This document shows, one piece after another, positions 12,226-22,272 of a stretch of DNA of 48,203 nucleotides. The stretch's first letter is position 1. The number at the start of each line of letters is the position of its first letter. Source of the stretch: Paenibacillus rigui (GTDB lineage Bacteria; Bacillota; Bacilli; Paenibacillales; NBRC-103111); contig NZ_NMQW01000029.1 in assembly GCF_002234615.1 (NCBI RefSeq), forward strand, positions 1-48,203, in the 5' to 3' direction. The translations under genes and the position numbers were made by a program. The notes below the pieces were generated by a model, which worked only from the letters and a program-made list of their open reading frames with translations, had not been told where the DNA came from and did not search any database.

Positions 12226-12960
12226 TTGACGCGTCGACTTGCTACCTATTTGCCGTTGCTTTTCATGTTCCTGCTGCTTGCAGGCTGTACTCCGGCAACC
12301 ACTCCTATTAATCCGGAAAACGGAATATGGGACAAGTATTTCGTCGGACCGCTGGCCGATGTGCTGGACTGGTTTGCAAATGTGCTATGGGGTTCATATG
12401 GATTGGCTATTTTAGTCGTAACGATTATTATTCGATTTATCATATTACCGCTTACGCTGAAGCAGTATAAAAGCTCCAAGAAAATGCAGGATCTGCAGCC
12501 CGAGCTGAACAAGCTGAAACAAAAATTTAAAGATGATCCGAAAAAACAGCAAGAAGAGACGATGAAGCTGTTTCAAACGAACGGTGTCAATCCGTTGGCA
12601 GGCTGCTTGCCGCTGATCGTTCAAATGCCGATTCTTATCGCGTTGTATAATTCGATCATGAGAAATCATAACATTGCCGAACATTCCTTCCTATGGATGC
12701 AGCTTGGCACGAAGGACCCTTATTACATTTTGCCATTGCTCGCGGCATTAACGACCTTCATCCAGCAGAAGACGATGTCCTCTCAGATGAATCCGCAAAT
12801 GAAAAACCTGATGTTCATTTTCCCTGTCATGATTTTCGTGATGGCAATGAACTTCGCATCCGCGCTTCCGCTGTACTGGATTTACAGCAACATCTTCACG
12901 ATCATTCAAAATTACTTTATTTATGGTGGATCTCAAAATAAGGGTGGCCAATCAAAATGA
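12226..12960 (+). CDS. yidC: membrane protein insertase YidC (SpoIIIJ-type lipoprotein)
   Basis: A 244-residue insertase with a lipoprotein signal peptide (lipobox LLAGC, Cys20), followed by about five membrane segments. The conserved groove arginine lies in IIIRFIILPLTLKQY, followed by a charged cytoplasmic helical hairpin (about residues 85-115). It inserts membrane proteins with or without SecYEG. The next gene is jag, as for SpoIIIJ in Bacillus, where this paralogue is needed for forespore development; that extra role is by homology only. The start is TTG at 12226, eight bases after AGGAGG. Confidence 0.97.
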   Translation: MTRRLATYLPLLFMFLLLAGCTPATTPINPENGIWDKYFVGPLADVLDWFANVLWGSYGLAILVVTIIIRFIILPLTLKQYKSSKKMQDLQPELNKLKQKFKDDPKKQQEETMKLFQTNGVNPLAGCLPLIVQMPILIALYNSIMRNHNIAEHSFLWMQLGTKDPYYILPLLAALTTFIQQKTMSSQMNPQMKNLMFIFPVMIFVMAMNFASALPLYWIYSNIFTIIQNYFIYGGSQNKGGQSK

Positions 12961-13574
12961 AGAAAATGGTGGTTACGGGGAAATCGATTGAGGAAGCTGT
13001 AAAAAACGGACTTCAACAATGGAATACCACGGAGGATCGGGTAAAAATGACGGTATTGGAGCAGCCCTCTCGAGGGCTGTTCGGCCTCATTGGCACCAAG
13101 GAAGCGAAAGTGGAATTGGAGTTTATACCCGATGCTGTAGAAGAAGCCATATTTTTTTTGAACGATGTATTTAGAACGATGAGCTTGGAAGTACGCATTG
13201 AGAAGAAATCGGATAAAGACGGTATCGAGCTGCATTTATACGGTTCGGAGCTGGGCATGCTGATCGGCCGCCGCGGCCAAACTTTGGATGCGCTTCAATA
13301 CTTGGTGAATATTGTAGCCAACCGCTATTCAAATTCACATTTGCGCATTGTACTGGATGCGGAGCAGTTCCGGGAACGCCGTAAAAAAACATTGGAGGAC
13401 CTGGCCGCACGGCTTGCGGATCGGGTCATCCGGACGAAAAAGGAAGTTGTGCTTGAACCCATGTCGCCACAAGAGCGCAAAGTGATTCATGCGAAGCTGC
13501 AGGAGCATCCGAAGGTTCGCACGTTCAGCAGGGGTGAGGAGCCAAATCGCAGAGTGGTCATCGTATTCAGATAA
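12957..13574 (+). CDS. jag: RNA-binding protein Jag (KhpB/EloR)
   Basis: A 205-residue protein with an N-terminal Jag domain (MKKMVVTGKSIEEAVKNGL), a KH-like domain with the GxxG loop (IGRRGQTLDALQYLV) and a C-terminal R3H domain. KhpB/EloR proteins partner KhpA and influence cell elongation. The start codon overlaps the yidC stop by four bases, so the two are translationally coupled. Confidence 0.96.
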   Translation: MKKMVVTGKSIEEAVKNGLQQWNTTEDRVKMTVLEQPSRGLFGLIGTKEAKVELEFIPDAVEEAIFFLNDVFRTMSLEVRIEKKSDKDGIELHLYGSELGMLIGRRGQTLDALQYLVNIVANRYSNSHLRIVLDAEQFRERRKKTLEDLAARLADRVIRTKKEVVLEPMSPQERKVIHAKLQEHPKVRTFSRGEEPNRRVVIVFR

Positions 13575-13588
13575 ACAACGCTATCGCT

Positions 13589-13624
13589 GCAATGATGTCA
13601 TGGTTATGACTCATTGCTTTTTTT
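13589..13624 (+). terminator. terminator after jag
   Basis: A long stem GCAATGA...TCATTGC (13589-13595 with 13611-13617), with an inner GTCAT/ATGAC, followed by seven T residues. Confidence 0.85.
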
Positions 13625-13656
13625 CAATTTACAGCCTATGAGATTGAGGTGCAGCT

Positions 13657-15033
13657 ATGATTCATGATACTATCGCGGCTATATCGACTCCACTCGGTGA
13701 GGGTGGAATCGCGGTCATTCGGGTAAGCGGGGATGGGGCGGTTGCTGCGGTTGATCGGGTGTTTTTCGGTAAAGATAAACTTTCTGAGGTGGCCACGCAT
13801 ACGGTGCATTATGGCTGGATTAAAGAACCGGCGACAAAATCCCGCATTGATGAGGTTCTCGTAACTGTCATGAGAGCCCCCAGGTCCTTTACGATGGAAG
13901 ACGTAGTGGAAATCAGCTGTCATGGAGGATTCATTTCGGTAAAAAAAGTGTTGGACCTATTGCTCGAATTCGATGTTCGTCTTGCCGAGCCCGGGGAATT
14001 TACAAAAAGGGCATACCTAAACGGCCGAATTGATTTGTCCCAGGCGGAAGCCGTCATCGACCTGATTCGGGCGAAATCGGACCGGGCCTACAAAGTGGCG
14101 ATGAAGCAGTCCGAAGGGACGCTGTCCAAACAGATCAAATCGCTTCGCCATGACTTGGTTGAACTGATGGCACATATTGAAGTGAACATCGACTACCCTG
14201 AGCATGATGTCGAAGAGATGACGAATGCGTTCATTAAAGAGAAGTGTAATGCTGCGATGGCACAGATTGAGCGGCTATTAACTACTGCGCATCAGGGGAA
14301 AATCCTTCGTGAAGGCATTGTTACAGCTATCGTTGGGAAACCGAATGTCGGTAAGTCATCGCTGCTGAATACACTCGCGCAGGAAAATCGGGCCATTGTG
14401 ACTGACATTCCGGGAACGACGAGAGACGTTATCGAAGAGTTCGTCAATGTCAACGGCATTCCTCTGAAGCTGCTGGATACGGCAGGGATTCGGGAAACGT
14501 CAGATATTGTCGAACAATTAGGGGTAGAAAAGTCGAAGAGTGCCCTAGTCGATGCGGATCTGATTCTACTGGTGTTCAATGGGGCTGAGCGGCTGCAGCC
14601 GGATGAGCTGGAGCTGATTGAGCAGTTGAAGGAGAAGCAAACGATTGTCATCGTTAACAAACTGGATTTGCCTCAGCAGTTGGAGATGGATCAATTGACC
14701 GCTCATTTTCCATCCGAACGCGTGGTTAGAATGTCGCTGCTAGAGCAGCAAGGAATCGCTGATTTGGAAAAAGCTATCGCTAGTATTTTCTTCAGCGGTC
14801 AGGTAGAATCAAGTGACCTGACTTATGTGAGCAATGTGCGGCACATTTCATTATTGAAAAAGGCAAGCAGCTCCTTACAGGAGGCGTTCCAGGCTACCGA
14901 AGCTTTTGTTCCTATAGACATGGTTCAAATCGACATTCGCAACGCTTGGGAATTTCTCGGTGAAATCATCGGTGACTCTGTCGGCGATTCCTTGATTGAT
15001 CAAATTTTCTCCCAATTTTGTTTGGGTAAGTAA
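13657..15033 (+). CDS. mnmE: tRNA modification GTPase MnmE
   Basis: A 458-residue GTPase. The N-terminal tetrahydrofolate-binding domain is followed by a helical domain with an inserted G domain: G1 [10 protein letters not shown]2 PGTTRD, G3 DTAGIRE, G4 NKLD. It ends in the catalytic CLGK motif. With MnmG it forms the carboxymethylaminomethyl group on U34 of certain tRNAs. The ATG is preceded by GAGGTG. It is followed closely by its partner mnmG. Confidence 0.98.
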   Translation: MIHDTIAAISTPLGEGGIAVIRVSGDGAVAAVDRVFFGKDKLSEVATHTVHYGWIKEPATKSRIDEVLVTVMRAPRSFTMEDVVEISCHGGFISVKKVLDLLLEFDVRLAEPGEFTKRAYLNGRIDLSQAEAVIDLIRAKSDRAYKVAMKQSEGTLSKQIKSLRHDLVELMAHIEVNIDYPEHDVEEMTNAFIKEKCNAAMAQIERLLTTAHQGKILREGIVTAIVGKPNVGKSSLLNTLAQENRAIVTDIPGTTRDVIEEFVNVNGIPLKLLDTAGIRETSDIVEQLGVEKSKSALVDADLILLVFNGAERLQPDELELIEQLKEKQTIVIVNKLDLPQQLEMDQLTAHFPSERVVRMSLLEQQGIADLEKAIASIFFSGQVESSDLTYVSNVRHISLLKKASSSLQEAFQATEAFVPIDMVQIDIRNAWEFLGEIIGDSVGDSLIDQIFSQFCLGK

Positions 15034-15071
15034 TATATATATTTGCAGGTTGTGAAAGAGGAGGAATAGAA

Positions 15072-16958
15072 ATGAGCTACAATGCAGGAAAATATGATGT
15101 GATTGTTGTTGGGGCCGGACATGCCGGCTGTGAAGCTGCACTCGCAGCAGCTCGTATGGGCTGTGAAACGTTAATGATTACTATTAACCTGGATATGGTT
15201 GCTTTTATGCCATGCAATCCCTCGATCGGTGGTCCGGCGAAGGGCCATGTTGTAAGGGAAATCGATGCCCTGGGCGGAGAGATGGGGCGGAATATCGATA
15301 AAACGTATATTCAAATGCGGATGTTGAACACAGGGAAAGGTCCTGCCGTTCATGCGCTTCGTGCCCAGGCAGATAAATTTTTGTATCAGCACACGATGAA
15401 ACAAACGATGGAGAACGAGCCCAAGCTGACGATGCGTCAAGGTATGGTCGAAGAGCTCATCGTTGAAGATGGCGTCATTAAAGGGGTTGTTACCAAAACA
15501 GGTGCGCAATATATGGCAGACGCCGTTGTTATCACAACCGGAACTTATTTGCGCGGCAAAGTGATTATGGGGGAGCTCATGTATGAGAGTGGTCCGAACA
15601 ACCAACAGCCGTCGGTGAAGCTGTCGCAATCTTTGAAGGATATCGGCTTGGAGCTGGTTCGCTTCAAAACCGGAACTCCGCCGCGTGTTCATAAGGACAC
15701 GATTGATTTTAGTAAAACGGTTATTCAGCCGGGCGATGAAAAGCCGAAGTTTTTCTCGTTTGAAACGACAGAGGAAATTCCGGATCAGCTGCCATGTTGG
15801 TTAACGTATACCTCAGAAGATACGCATCAAATTATTAACGATAATTTGCATCGCGCTCCTATGTTCTCCGGTGCGATCGAGGGGACAGGACCGCGCTATT
15901 GCCCATCCATTGAGGATAAAATTGTCCGTTTCAGCGATAAACCAAAGCATCAAATTTTCTTGGAGCCGGAAGGCCGCAATACTTCGGAGTACTATGTTCA
16001 AGGTCTTTCCACAAGTATGCCTGAGGATGTTCAACTGGACATTTTGCGTTCCATTCCGGGTCTGGAAAAAGTAGAAATGATGCGTACCGGCTATGCGATC
16101 GAATACGATGCTGTTATTCCAACGCAGCTGAAGCCTTCGCTTGAAACGAAAGTCGTGAGCGGATTGTTCACAGCCGGACAAATTAACGGAACATCCGGTT
16201 ATGAGGAAGCGGCAGGTCAAGGGGTTATGGCCGGAATTAATGCGGCGCGTAAAGTTTTGGGCAAAGAAGCGGTCATTCTGGACCGTTCGCAGGGCTACAT
16301 TGGCGTGTTGATCGATGATCTCGTGACCAAGGGAACGAACGAGCCGTATCGTCTGCTAACCTCCAGAGCGGAATATCGTCTGCTGCTTAGACATGACAAT
16401 GCGGACCAAAGATTGACGCCTATCGGATATGAAATCGGGTTGATCAAAGAGGAGCGTTACCAGAAGTTCCTGTTGAAAGTACAACAAATCGAAGAGGAAA
16501 CCGAGCGTTTGAAAACGACAAAGGTTAAACCATCCGAAACTCAAGCCATGCTGGCTTCTTTGGGCAGTGCGGAAATTAACAACTCGGTTGATTTGATCTC
16601 ATTGCTTCGCCGTCCGGAAGTCACCTATGCTCATATTCACAGCATTTCTCCGGCTCCAGTAGAGCTGTCTGAGGAAGTGATGGAGCAAGTAGAGATTCAA
16701 GTGAAGTATACCGGGTACATTGAAAAGCAGCTTGCTCAAGTGGATCGTCTGCACAAGATGGAGAAAAAGAAAATTCCGGATGATATCCGTTACGATGAAA
16801 TTCACGGTATTGCTACGGAAGCGAAACAAAAGCTTGCGAAAATTCGCCCGATCTCGATCGGTCAAGCATCCCGGATTTCGGGAGTTACACCGGCAGACAT
16901 TTCGATTTTGCTTGTTCATCTGGAACATTACAATAAAGTGGTTGCAGCCAGGGGTTAA
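15072..16958 (+). CDS. mnmG: tRNA modification enzyme MnmG (GidA)
   Basis: A 628-residue flavoprotein. The FAD-binding motif [19 protein letters not shown] is near the N terminus, with conserved [15 protein letters not shown] and GTYLRGKV segments. The C-terminal helical domain binds MnmE and tRNA. The ATG is preceded by GAGGAGGAAT. It sits 38 bp after mnmE and 3 bp before rsmG, forming one operon. Confidence 0.98.
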   Translation: MSYNAGKYDVIVVGAGHAGCEAALAAARMGCETLMITINLDMVAFMPCNPSIGGPAKGHVVREIDALGGEMGRNIDKTYIQMRMLNTGKGPAVHALRAQADKFLYQHTMKQTMENEPKLTMRQGMVEELIVEDGVIKGVVTKTGAQYMADAVVITTGTYLRGKVIMGELMYESGPNNQQPSVKLSQSLKDIGLELVRFKTGTPPRVHKDTIDFSKTVIQPGDEKPKFFSFETTEEIPDQLPCWLTYTSEDTHQIINDNLHRAPMFSGAIEGTGPRYCPSIEDKIVRFSDKPKHQIFLEPEGRNTSEYYVQGLSTSMPEDVQLDILRSIPGLEKVEMMRTGYAIEYDAVIPTQLKPSLETKVVSGLFTAGQINGTSGYEEAAGQGVMAGINAARKVLGKEAVILDRSQGYIGVLIDDLVTKGTNEPYRLLTSRAEYRLLLRHDNADQRLTPIGYEIGLIKEERYQKFLLKVQQIEEETERLKTTKVKPSETQAMLASLGSAEINNSVDLISLLRRPEVTYAHIHSISPAPVELSEEVMEQVEIQVKYTGYIEKQLAQVDRLHKMEKKKIPDDIRYDEIHGIATEAKQKLAKIRPISIGQASRISGVTPADISILLVHLEHYNKVVAARG

Positions 16959-16961
16959 ATA

Positions 16962-17687
16962 ATGGATTCTATACAAACACAATTTGTAGGTTGGTGCAAG
17001 GAACAACATATTGATTTAACAGCTCATCAGCTCGATCAATTCGAGACGTACTACAAGGAATTGGTCGAGTGGAATGAGAAGATGAATCTGACTGGCATTA
17101 CGGAGAGAGAGCAAGTGTATGTGAAACACTTCTACGACTCTCTTTCCGTTTCCTTTTTTACATCGATGTCTGATAAGCAAAATATTGCTGATATTGGATC
17201 AGGGGCAGGGTTTCCGAGCATTCCATTAAAAATAGCGTTTCCTCATCTAAAAGTCACCATTGTGGATTCTTTGAATAAAAGAATTCAATTTTTAAATCAC
17301 TTGTCAGAGCGTCTTGGATTAAATGATGTAAGCTGTATTCATGGTAGGGCAGAAGATGTAGCACGAATATATAAGCATCGTGACCAATATGATCTGGTTA
17401 CAGCAAGGGCTGTTGCAAGGCTGGCCGTGTTGAATGAGTTTTGTCTTCCTTTTTGCAAGGTAAACGGACAATTTATTGCTATGAAAGGCAATGAGCCTGC
17501 TGAAGAAATTAAGGAAGCAGCTTATAGCTTGAAACAGCTGAAGGGTGTAATTTTACATACGAATCGTTTCGTTTTGCCGGATAGTGAAGCATCAGTAAGA
17601 CATTTGGTAATGATCGGGAAGCAATCGGCGACGCCAAGTAAGTATCCACGAAAAGCTGGAACTCCTTTAAAATCACCACTCGTGTAA
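16962..17687 (+). CDS. rsmG: 16S rRNA (guanine527-N7)-methyltransferase RsmG
   Basis: A 241-residue SAM-dependent methyltransferase. Motif I is ADIGSGAGFPSIPL, followed by VTIVDSLNKRIQFL and the VTARAVARL segment typical of GidB/RsmG. It methylates G527 of 16S rRNA. The start is 3 bp after the mnmG stop, with an AGGGGTT ribosome-binding site inside mnmG. Codon use from here to about 18 kb looks more AT-rich than the preceding genes. Confidence 0.97.
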   Translation: MDSIQTQFVGWCKEQHIDLTAHQLDQFETYYKELVEWNEKMNLTGITEREQVYVKHFYDSLSVSFFTSMSDKQNIADIGSGAGFPSIPLKIAFPHLKVTIVDSLNKRIQFLNHLSERLGLNDVSCIHGRAEDVARIYKHRDQYDLVTARAVARLAVLNEFCLPFCKVNGQFIAMKGNEPAEEIKEAAYSLKQLKGVILHTNRFVLPDSEASVRHLVMIGKQSATPSKYPRKAGTPLKSPLV

Positions 17688-17696
17688 AAAGAAGTA

Positions 17697-17712
17697 TGTT
17701 CCACGTGAAACA
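17697..17712. other. parS centromere site 1
   Basis: TGTTCCACGTGAAACA matches the 16-bp ParB-binding consensus TGTTNCACGTGAAACA exactly. It lies immediately after rsmG. ParB clamps load here and ParA moves the origin region. Confidence 0.9.
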
Positions 17713-17744
17713 AATATGTCGTACAGCTAAATAAAATGAACGAA

Positions 17745-17772
17745 GAAAAGGGTGCCTTATGCATGCCTTTTT
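17745..17772 (+). terminator. terminator after rsmG
   Basis: An imperfect hairpin AAAAGG-GTGC...GCAT-CCTTTT runs into a T tract. It ends the mnmE-mnmG-rsmG transcript. Confidence 0.6.
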
Positions 17773-18067
17773 TTCATAATTATATGTATAAATAGTCTAT
17801 TTATATTAAACTATGAAATCTTTGCGTCAATTTACTAAATATAATAAGTGGGACCCCAGCCGGATGCAGGAAAATTCAAATTGCTGGAGAATTAGTAAGT
17901 AGCAAGGTAAGAATAGGAAAAGCGTTCAAGAGCAGTCCCCCAATAGTTGGTTATTGATGGCGGTCAGCTGTTCTTGCGATCAGAAAGTGTCTGACGAGGT
18001 TGGACGTACAGCTTTCTTTTCTCTAAAAAGTTTCTTATTTACGGCAAAAGATCGGGTGGATAAATTA
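17773..18067. other. AT-rich leader region before noc
   Basis: About 295 bp with no convincing gene. A TATAAT at 17840-17845 could be a -10, but no -35 is visible at the right spacing. An ORF in frame with noc opens at 17954. Its first 38 residues do not resemble Noc and lack a good ribosome-binding site, so I treat it as leader. Confidence 0.4.
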
Positions 18068-18883
18068 ATGAAAGAACAGATCTCAAAATTGTTTGGATTT
18101 TCGGAAAAAGCCACGGCGGATGAAATTAAAAATATTTCAATCCGCGACATTATCCCAAGTCCATATCAACCTAGAACGATTTTCGATGATGAACGAATTG
18201 ATGAGCTGTGTCAGACCATTAAAACTCATGGCGTCATACAGCCGATCGTAGTTCGTATGAGGGAAAATGCATTTGAGTTGATTGCTGGCGAACGCCGTTG
18301 GAGAGCTGTCAAAAAGCTTGGTCTGGACACCATCCCGGCTATTATTCGTGATTTCAATGATTCTCAAGCAGCCTCTATCGCATTAATTGAGAACCTTCAA
18401 CGTGAAGGGTTAACGGCGATTGAAGAAGCGCTAGCTTATCAGCAGCTGATTGATCTGCATTCGTTGACACAAGAAAGCTTGGCCCAGCGTCTGGGGAAAA
18501 GCCAATCCACGATCGCAAACAAAATCAGATTGCTTAATTTAAGCGAGCCTGTTAAAGCTGCTTTAATGGAGCGCAAAATTACAGAGCGGCATGCGCGCGC
18601 GCTGCTTTCTTTGGATCAAGAGGAGCTGCAGATCAAGGTTCTGGAGGATATTTTATCCAAGGAATTGAACGTGAAGCAGACAGAGGCGCGGATTCAATTT
18701 TTGAAAGAGACTGTGAAATTGAAGAAGGCGAAGCGAGTTTCTTATTCCAAAGATGTGCGTCTTGCTTTGAATACGATTAGGCAGTCTGTCGATATGGTTA
18801 CGTCTTCAGGCTTGCAAATCAATACGACAGAGCAGGATTTTGAGGATCACTATGAAATTGTAATCAAGATACCAAAAAGATAG
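18068..18883 (+). CDS. noc: nucleoid occlusion protein Noc (ParB family)
   Basis: A 271-residue ParB-like CTPase/DNA-binding protein. The ParB/Srx domain shows [16 protein letters not shown] and [16 protein letters not shown], with [14 protein letters not shown] next. The helix-turn-helix is [24 protein letters not shown]. The position between rsmG and parA, and the sequence pattern ([16 protein letters not shown]), fit Noc rather than ParB. In Bacillus, Noc binds its own sites and keeps FtsZ rings off the nucleoid. I placed the start at 18068 ([11 protein letters not shown]), seven bases after GGTGGA; an upstream in-frame ATG at 17954 is less likely. It is followed by a terminator. Confidence 0.93.
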   Translation: MKEQISKLFGFSEKATADEIKNISIRDIIPSPYQPRTIFDDERIDELCQTIKTHGVIQPIVVRMRENAFELIAGERRWRAVKKLGLDTIPAIIRDFNDSQAASIALIENLQREGLTAIEEALAYQQLIDLHSLTQESLAQRLGKSQSTIANKIRLLNLSEPVKAALMERKITERHARALLSLDQEELQIKVLEDILSKELNVKQTEARIQFLKETVKLKKAKRVSYSKDVRLALNTIRQSVDMVTSSGLQINTTEQDFEDHYEIVIKIPKR

Positions 18884-18933
18884 TTTTTGTAGTATGATAG
18901 GGGATAGATTTACAAAAACATAATGCATGGTAC

Positions 18934-18958
18934 AAGCTCCGTAAAGGAGCTTTTCTTT
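18934..18958 (+). terminator. terminator after noc
   Basis: Stem AAGCTCC/GGAGCTT (18934-18940 with 18946-18952), 5-nt loop, then TTCTTT. Confidence 0.8.
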
Positions 18959-18963
18959 ACCGC

Positions 18964-19064
18964 AATTTATAAGCTTTCGAGGTCATCGGATGTGGAAATT
19001 ATATTTGGCGATAAAACCATCCATAGAACGCGGTCGCTCATCTTGAAAGATGGCGAAGCCGTTG
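18964..19064 (+). repeat. interspersed intergenic repeat, long copy A
   Basis: This stretch matches copy B at 37009-37107 over about 77 bp (18971-19047 with 37017-37092), with roughly four substitutions and one gap. Its first 29 bases match copy C at 28545-28573 with three differences. It is followed by a 5-bp hairpin (ATGGC/GCCGT, 19050-19062). It begins 6 bp after the noc terminator. On the minus strand it can be read as a peptide, but copy B has a stop in that frame, so a non-coding element is more likely. Confidence 0.85.
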
Positions 19065-19336
19065 TTCCTTGCTTGGGCAAGAAAGGATAAGCTCGGCAGC
19101 TTATTACTGCGATCAAGTGGATAAAATGCATGCTTCTAATATGGGTTGCTGACGCAATCGTATAGGATGAGGGATGATCCATGGCTTCTGATTCGTTGCA
19201 TTTGCCTTTGTGGTTTGGTGTTGCTTGTTGTAGGTTTTGTGATAGCTAATGTTACCCTGGGATACTTCTAGTTTTGGGATTGATTTGTATGCGTAGTGCC
19301 ATGTTTGTACAAGTATGTTATTGAGGTGAAATGATT
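19065..19336. other. intergenic region before parA
   Basis: About 270 bp after repeat A. I see no gene, no terminator and no strong promoter. A TAAAAT after TGGA (19120-19126 area) is a possible -10. The last part carries the parA ribosome-binding site GAGGTG. Confidence 0.4.
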
Positions 19337-20095
19337 TTGTCTAAGATTATAGCAATTACGAACCAAAAGGGCGGGGTGGGCAAAACAACGACATCCGTTA
19401 ACTTAGGTGCTTCTTTGGCTTCCTTAGGGAAAAGAGTTCTTTTGGTCGATATTGATCCCCAAGGAAACACCACGAGTGGAATCGGGGTCAACAAAGCTGA
19501 TGTCGTCTATTGTATCTACGATGTAATCATTAATGATATCCACCCCAAGGATGCAATGGTGGATACGGCGATCCCTAACTTGAAAATCATCCCTGCAACC
19601 ATTCAGCTGGCAGGGGCTGAAATTGAGTTAGTACCTACGATCTCGCGCGAAGTTCGTCTCAAAAAATCGCTGCAGCTAGTGAAGCATATGTTCGATTATA
19701 TTCTTATCGACTGTCCGCCATCTCTAGGTATTTTGACGGTGAACTCCTTGACGGCTGCGGATTCCGTTATTATTCCGATTCAATGCGAATACTACGCTCT
19801 CGAAGGGTTAAGCCAACTGTTGAATACCGTGCGTTTGGTTCAGAAGCATTTGAACACAACGCTTCAAATAGAGGGCGTCTTGCTAACGATGTTTGATGCG
19901 AGAACGAATCTCGGCATGCAGGTTATTGAAGAAGTAAAGAAATATTTTCAACAAAAGGTTTATCAAACGATTATTCCCCGGAATATTAGATTAAGCGAGG
20001 CGCCCAGCCATGGGCAATCCATCATTACTTACGATCCCCGTTCCAAAGGGGCCGAAGTTTACATGGAGCTTGCAAAGGAAGTGATCGCGCTTTGA
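19337..20095 (+). CDS. parA: chromosome partitioning ATPase ParA (Soj)
   Basis: A 252-residue MinD/ParA ATPase. The deviant Walker A is NQKGGVGKTTTSVNLG, with VDIDPQGNTTSGIG and DYILIDCPPSLG following. With ParB it segregates origins and, in Bacillus, controls DnaA activity. The TTG at 19337 lies eight bases after GAGGTG and gives the usual MSKIIAITNQKGG start. The ATG six bases further upstream would be only two bases from the ribosome-binding site. It overlaps parB by four bases. Confidence 0.97.
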   Translation: MSKIIAITNQKGGVGKTTTSVNLGASLASLGKRVLLVDIDPQGNTTSGIGVNKADVVYCIYDVIINDIHPKDAMVDTAIPNLKIIPATIQLAGAEIELVPTISREVRLKKSLQLVKHMFDYILIDCPPSLGILTVNSLTAADSVIIPIQCEYYALEGLSQLLNTVRLVQKHLNTTLQIEGVLLTMFDARTNLGMQVIEEVKKYFQQKVYQTIIPRNIRLSEAPSHGQSIITYDPRSKGAEVYMELAKEVIAL

Positions 20096-20946
20096 GTAAA
20101 CGGTTAGGAAAAGGACTGGATGCTCTGCTTCCTGCATTAAGCATTAATGACGACGATAAAGTCGTGGAAATTCCGCTATCGCAGCTAAGAGCGAACCCAT
20201 ATCAGCCTAGACGAACATTTCATGACGATACGATCAACGATTTGGCTGCTTCGATTAAAGAACATGGAGTTATTCAGCCGATCATTGTTAGAACGGTTCT
20301 TAAAGGTTATGAAATTATTGCCGGTGAGCGTCGATTCCGTGCGTCACAAGTATGCGGCTTGGCAACCATACCGGCTGTAGTCAAAAAGTTTACGGATCAG
20401 CAGGTTATGGAAATTGCATTAATTGAGAACGTACAGCGCGAGGATTTGAATGCCATGGAAATCGCTGTCGCTTATCAATCATTAATGGATCAGTTTTCAC
20501 TTACACAAGAAGAGCTATCTGTAAAAGTCGGGAAGAGCCGTTCCCACATTGCCAACTTTTTGCGGTTGATTCATCTTCCGGAAGAAGTAAAGCAGTATGT
20601 TTCACGTGGAACATTGACGATGGGACACGCAAAGGCAATCGTTGGCTTGAAGGATGCAAAATTGATTAAATCGTTGGCTGAACAAGCTATTAAGGATCAA
20701 TGGAGCGTTCGGGAGCTTGAAGAAGAAGTGAAGCGGCTTGAAGAAAAGGTGAATTCGAAAAAGGCTCCAACGAAGTCTAAACGTAAAGATCCGTATATTA
20801 ATCAACTGGAAGAAAATTTACGCGAGGCTTATCGCACTACGGTTAAAATTAAACATAACAACAATAAGGGCAAGATTGAGTTGTTATATTATTCGAAGGA
20901 AGACCTTGATCGTTTGCTTGAGCTGCTGCAAGGCCGAATTTCTTAA
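20092..20946 (+). CDS. parB: chromosome partitioning protein ParB (Spo0J)
   Basis: A 284-residue protein. An N-terminal ParA-contact peptide (SKRLGKGLDALLPAL) precedes the CTP-binding domain (NPYQPRRTFHDD, IIAGERRFRASQVCGL), a helix-turn-helix (LTQEELSVKVGKSRSHIANF) and a C-terminal dimerisation domain. The TTG start overlaps the parA stop (TTGA), which is typical of coupled parAB. A parS-like site lies inside the gene, as reported for spo0J in Bacillus. Confidence 0.97.
   Translation: MSKRLGKGLDALLPALSINDDDKVVEIPLSQLRANPYQPRRTFHDDTINDLAASIKEHGVIQPIIVRTVLKGYEIIAGERRFRASQVCGLATIPAVVKKFTDQQVMEIALIENVQREDLNAMEIAVAYQSLMDQFSLTQEELSVKVGKSRSHIANFLRLIHLPEEVKQYVSRGTLTMGHAKAIVGLKDAKLIKSLAEQAIKDQWSVRELEEEVKRLEEKVNSKKAPTKSKRKDPYINQLEENLREAYRTTVKIKHNNNKGKIELLYYSKEDLDRLLELLQGRIS
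20598..20613. other. parS-like site 2, inside parB
   Basis: TGTTTCACGTGGAACA differs from the parS consensus at one base. It encodes part of the linker after the helix-turn-helix of ParB, so the site is kept within coding sequence. Confidence 0.8.
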
Positions 20947-20994
20947 CAACGTCTTATGTTCTGAAGGCGCAACTAATTTGTCTCATTGAAAGAT

Positions 20995-21050
20995 GTAGCA
21001 TACCTTGTTATTGCCTGGTCATTTAGGGCATCCTAGGTATGCTACTTTTT
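20995..21050 (+). terminator. terminator after parB
   Basis: An 11-bp perfect stem (20995-21005 with 21035-21045) ends in TTTTT. The loop contains a second small stem TGCC/GGCA. Confidence 0.8.
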
Positions 21051-21068
21051 GTGAAGGAAGGTGATGTT

Positions 21069-22229
21069 ATGAGCAGTGAAGTAGCTTATTTTGATCATGC
21101 GGCTTCCTCTTGGCCCAAACCTCCGGAAGTCCTGCAGGCGATGCAGGAATGCATGCTCCATTACTCGGCTAACCCGGGACGGGGAAGTCATCAGATGGCT
21201 GTTAAGGCGAGTCGTGTGTTGTTTGAAACGCGAAAGCATTTGGCTAAATTGTTTAAAATCAAAAATCCTAATGATATATCCTTTGCCTTAAATACGACAA
21301 TGGCGTTGAATCAAGCTATCAAAGGATTTGTACAAGCAGGCGATCATGTGGTATGTACCGCGGTGGAGCATAATTCGGTACGAAGGCCATTGGAATATTT
21401 GAAAAGAACCAAAGGTATATCAATTACATATGTAAAAACGAACGCAAAAGGTGAGCTGGATATAGAGGACGTGGCTAACGCCCTTACCGATAAAACGTCT
21501 CTTCTTGTCTGCAGCCATAGCTCGAATTTGCTGGGAAGCATTCTTCCGGTGGAACAAATGGGGGAGCTTTGCCGTAAAAAAGGGGTAAGGTTTCTTGTCG
21601 ATGCTGCTCAATCTGCAGGTATTCTTGAACTTGATGTAGCTCGTATGGGGATTGATATGCTTGCATTTCCGGGCCACAAAGGATTGCTCGGTCCTCAAGG
21701 TACTGGCGGGTTGTATATAGCCCCTGAATTGGAGCTGGAGCCGCTTCTGCATGGGGGTACAGGAAGTCAATCCGAGGCAATTGATCAACCGACGGTTAGG
21801 CCTGATCGATATGAATCGGGAACACAAAATACGGTAGGGATTGCTGGGTTGAACGAGGGCGTGAAATTCATCCTTAAAGAAACGGTGGAACGAATTCATC
21901 GTAAGGAATGGGAGCTAACCCAAGCTTTGATGGCCGAATTGCAGGGAATTGATGGTGTTGAGCTGTTAGGGCCTGATTTGGGACAAAATAGAACAGGGAT
22001 CGTAGCGTTTAATGTAAACCAAGCGGATTCCTCAGAGGTAGCTTTTATTTTGGACCAGTCTTTTCAAATCGCGGTTCGCGCAGGTTATCACTGTACACCG
22101 CTTGCCCATGAAATGGTGGGTACGCTTGAAAGAGGAGCTGTTCGCGCCAGTGTGGGATACTTCACGACAGAGGATGAAGTGCGGCGGTTGGTGGGTGCGG
22201 TCAAAGAAATTGCGAAACATTTGAAATAA
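21069..22229 (+). CDS. cysteine desulfurase family protein (class V aminotransferase, EGL type)
   Basis: A 386-residue PLP enzyme of aminotransferase class V. The PLP lysine is in FPGHKGLLGPQGTGGLY, the catalytic loop cysteine in RAGYHCTPLAH, and substrate-binding segments EHNSVRRP and VDAAQSAG are present. It most resembles the stand-alone cysteine-desulfurase-like branch. It may mobilise sulfur or selenium from (seleno)cysteine, but the acceptor is unknown. A DUF3343 putative Se/S carrier gene lies about 1.2 kb downstream. The ATG at 21069 follows AAGGAAGGTGAT; ten upstream in-frame codons are not needed. It is not the isc/suf enzyme, as no nifU/sufU gene is nearby. Confidence 0.88.
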   Translation: MSSEVAYFDHAASSWPKPPEVLQAMQECMLHYSANPGRGSHQMAVKASRVLFETRKHLAKLFKIKNPNDISFALNTTMALNQAIKGFVQAGDHVVCTAVEHNSVRRPLEYLKRTKGISITYVKTNAKGELDIEDVANALTDKTSLLVCSHSSNLLGSILPVEQMGELCRKKGVRFLVDAAQSAGILELDVARMGIDMLAFPGHKGLLGPQGTGGLYIAPELELEPLLHGGTGSQSEAIDQPTVRPDRYESGTQNTVGIAGLNEGVKFILKETVERIHRKEWELTQALMAELQGIDGVELLGPDLGQNRTGIVAFNVNQADSSEVAFILDQSFQIAVRAGYHCTPLAHEMVGTLERGAVRASVGYFTTEDEVRRLVGAVKEIAKHLK

Positions 22230-22272
22230 CAGCATGAACGACATATGTGAGGATAGTACAGGAGGATAAAGC

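Noticed and set aside
17954-18067. 38-residue N-terminal extension of Noc
   Set aside because: Not like Noc N termini and lacks a ribosome-binding site; the ATG at 18068 fits better.
18967-19182. 71-codon minus-strand ORF covering repeat A
   Set aside because: It reads through the repeat, has no ribosome-binding site, and the same frame has a stop in copy B; a non-coding repeat explains it better.
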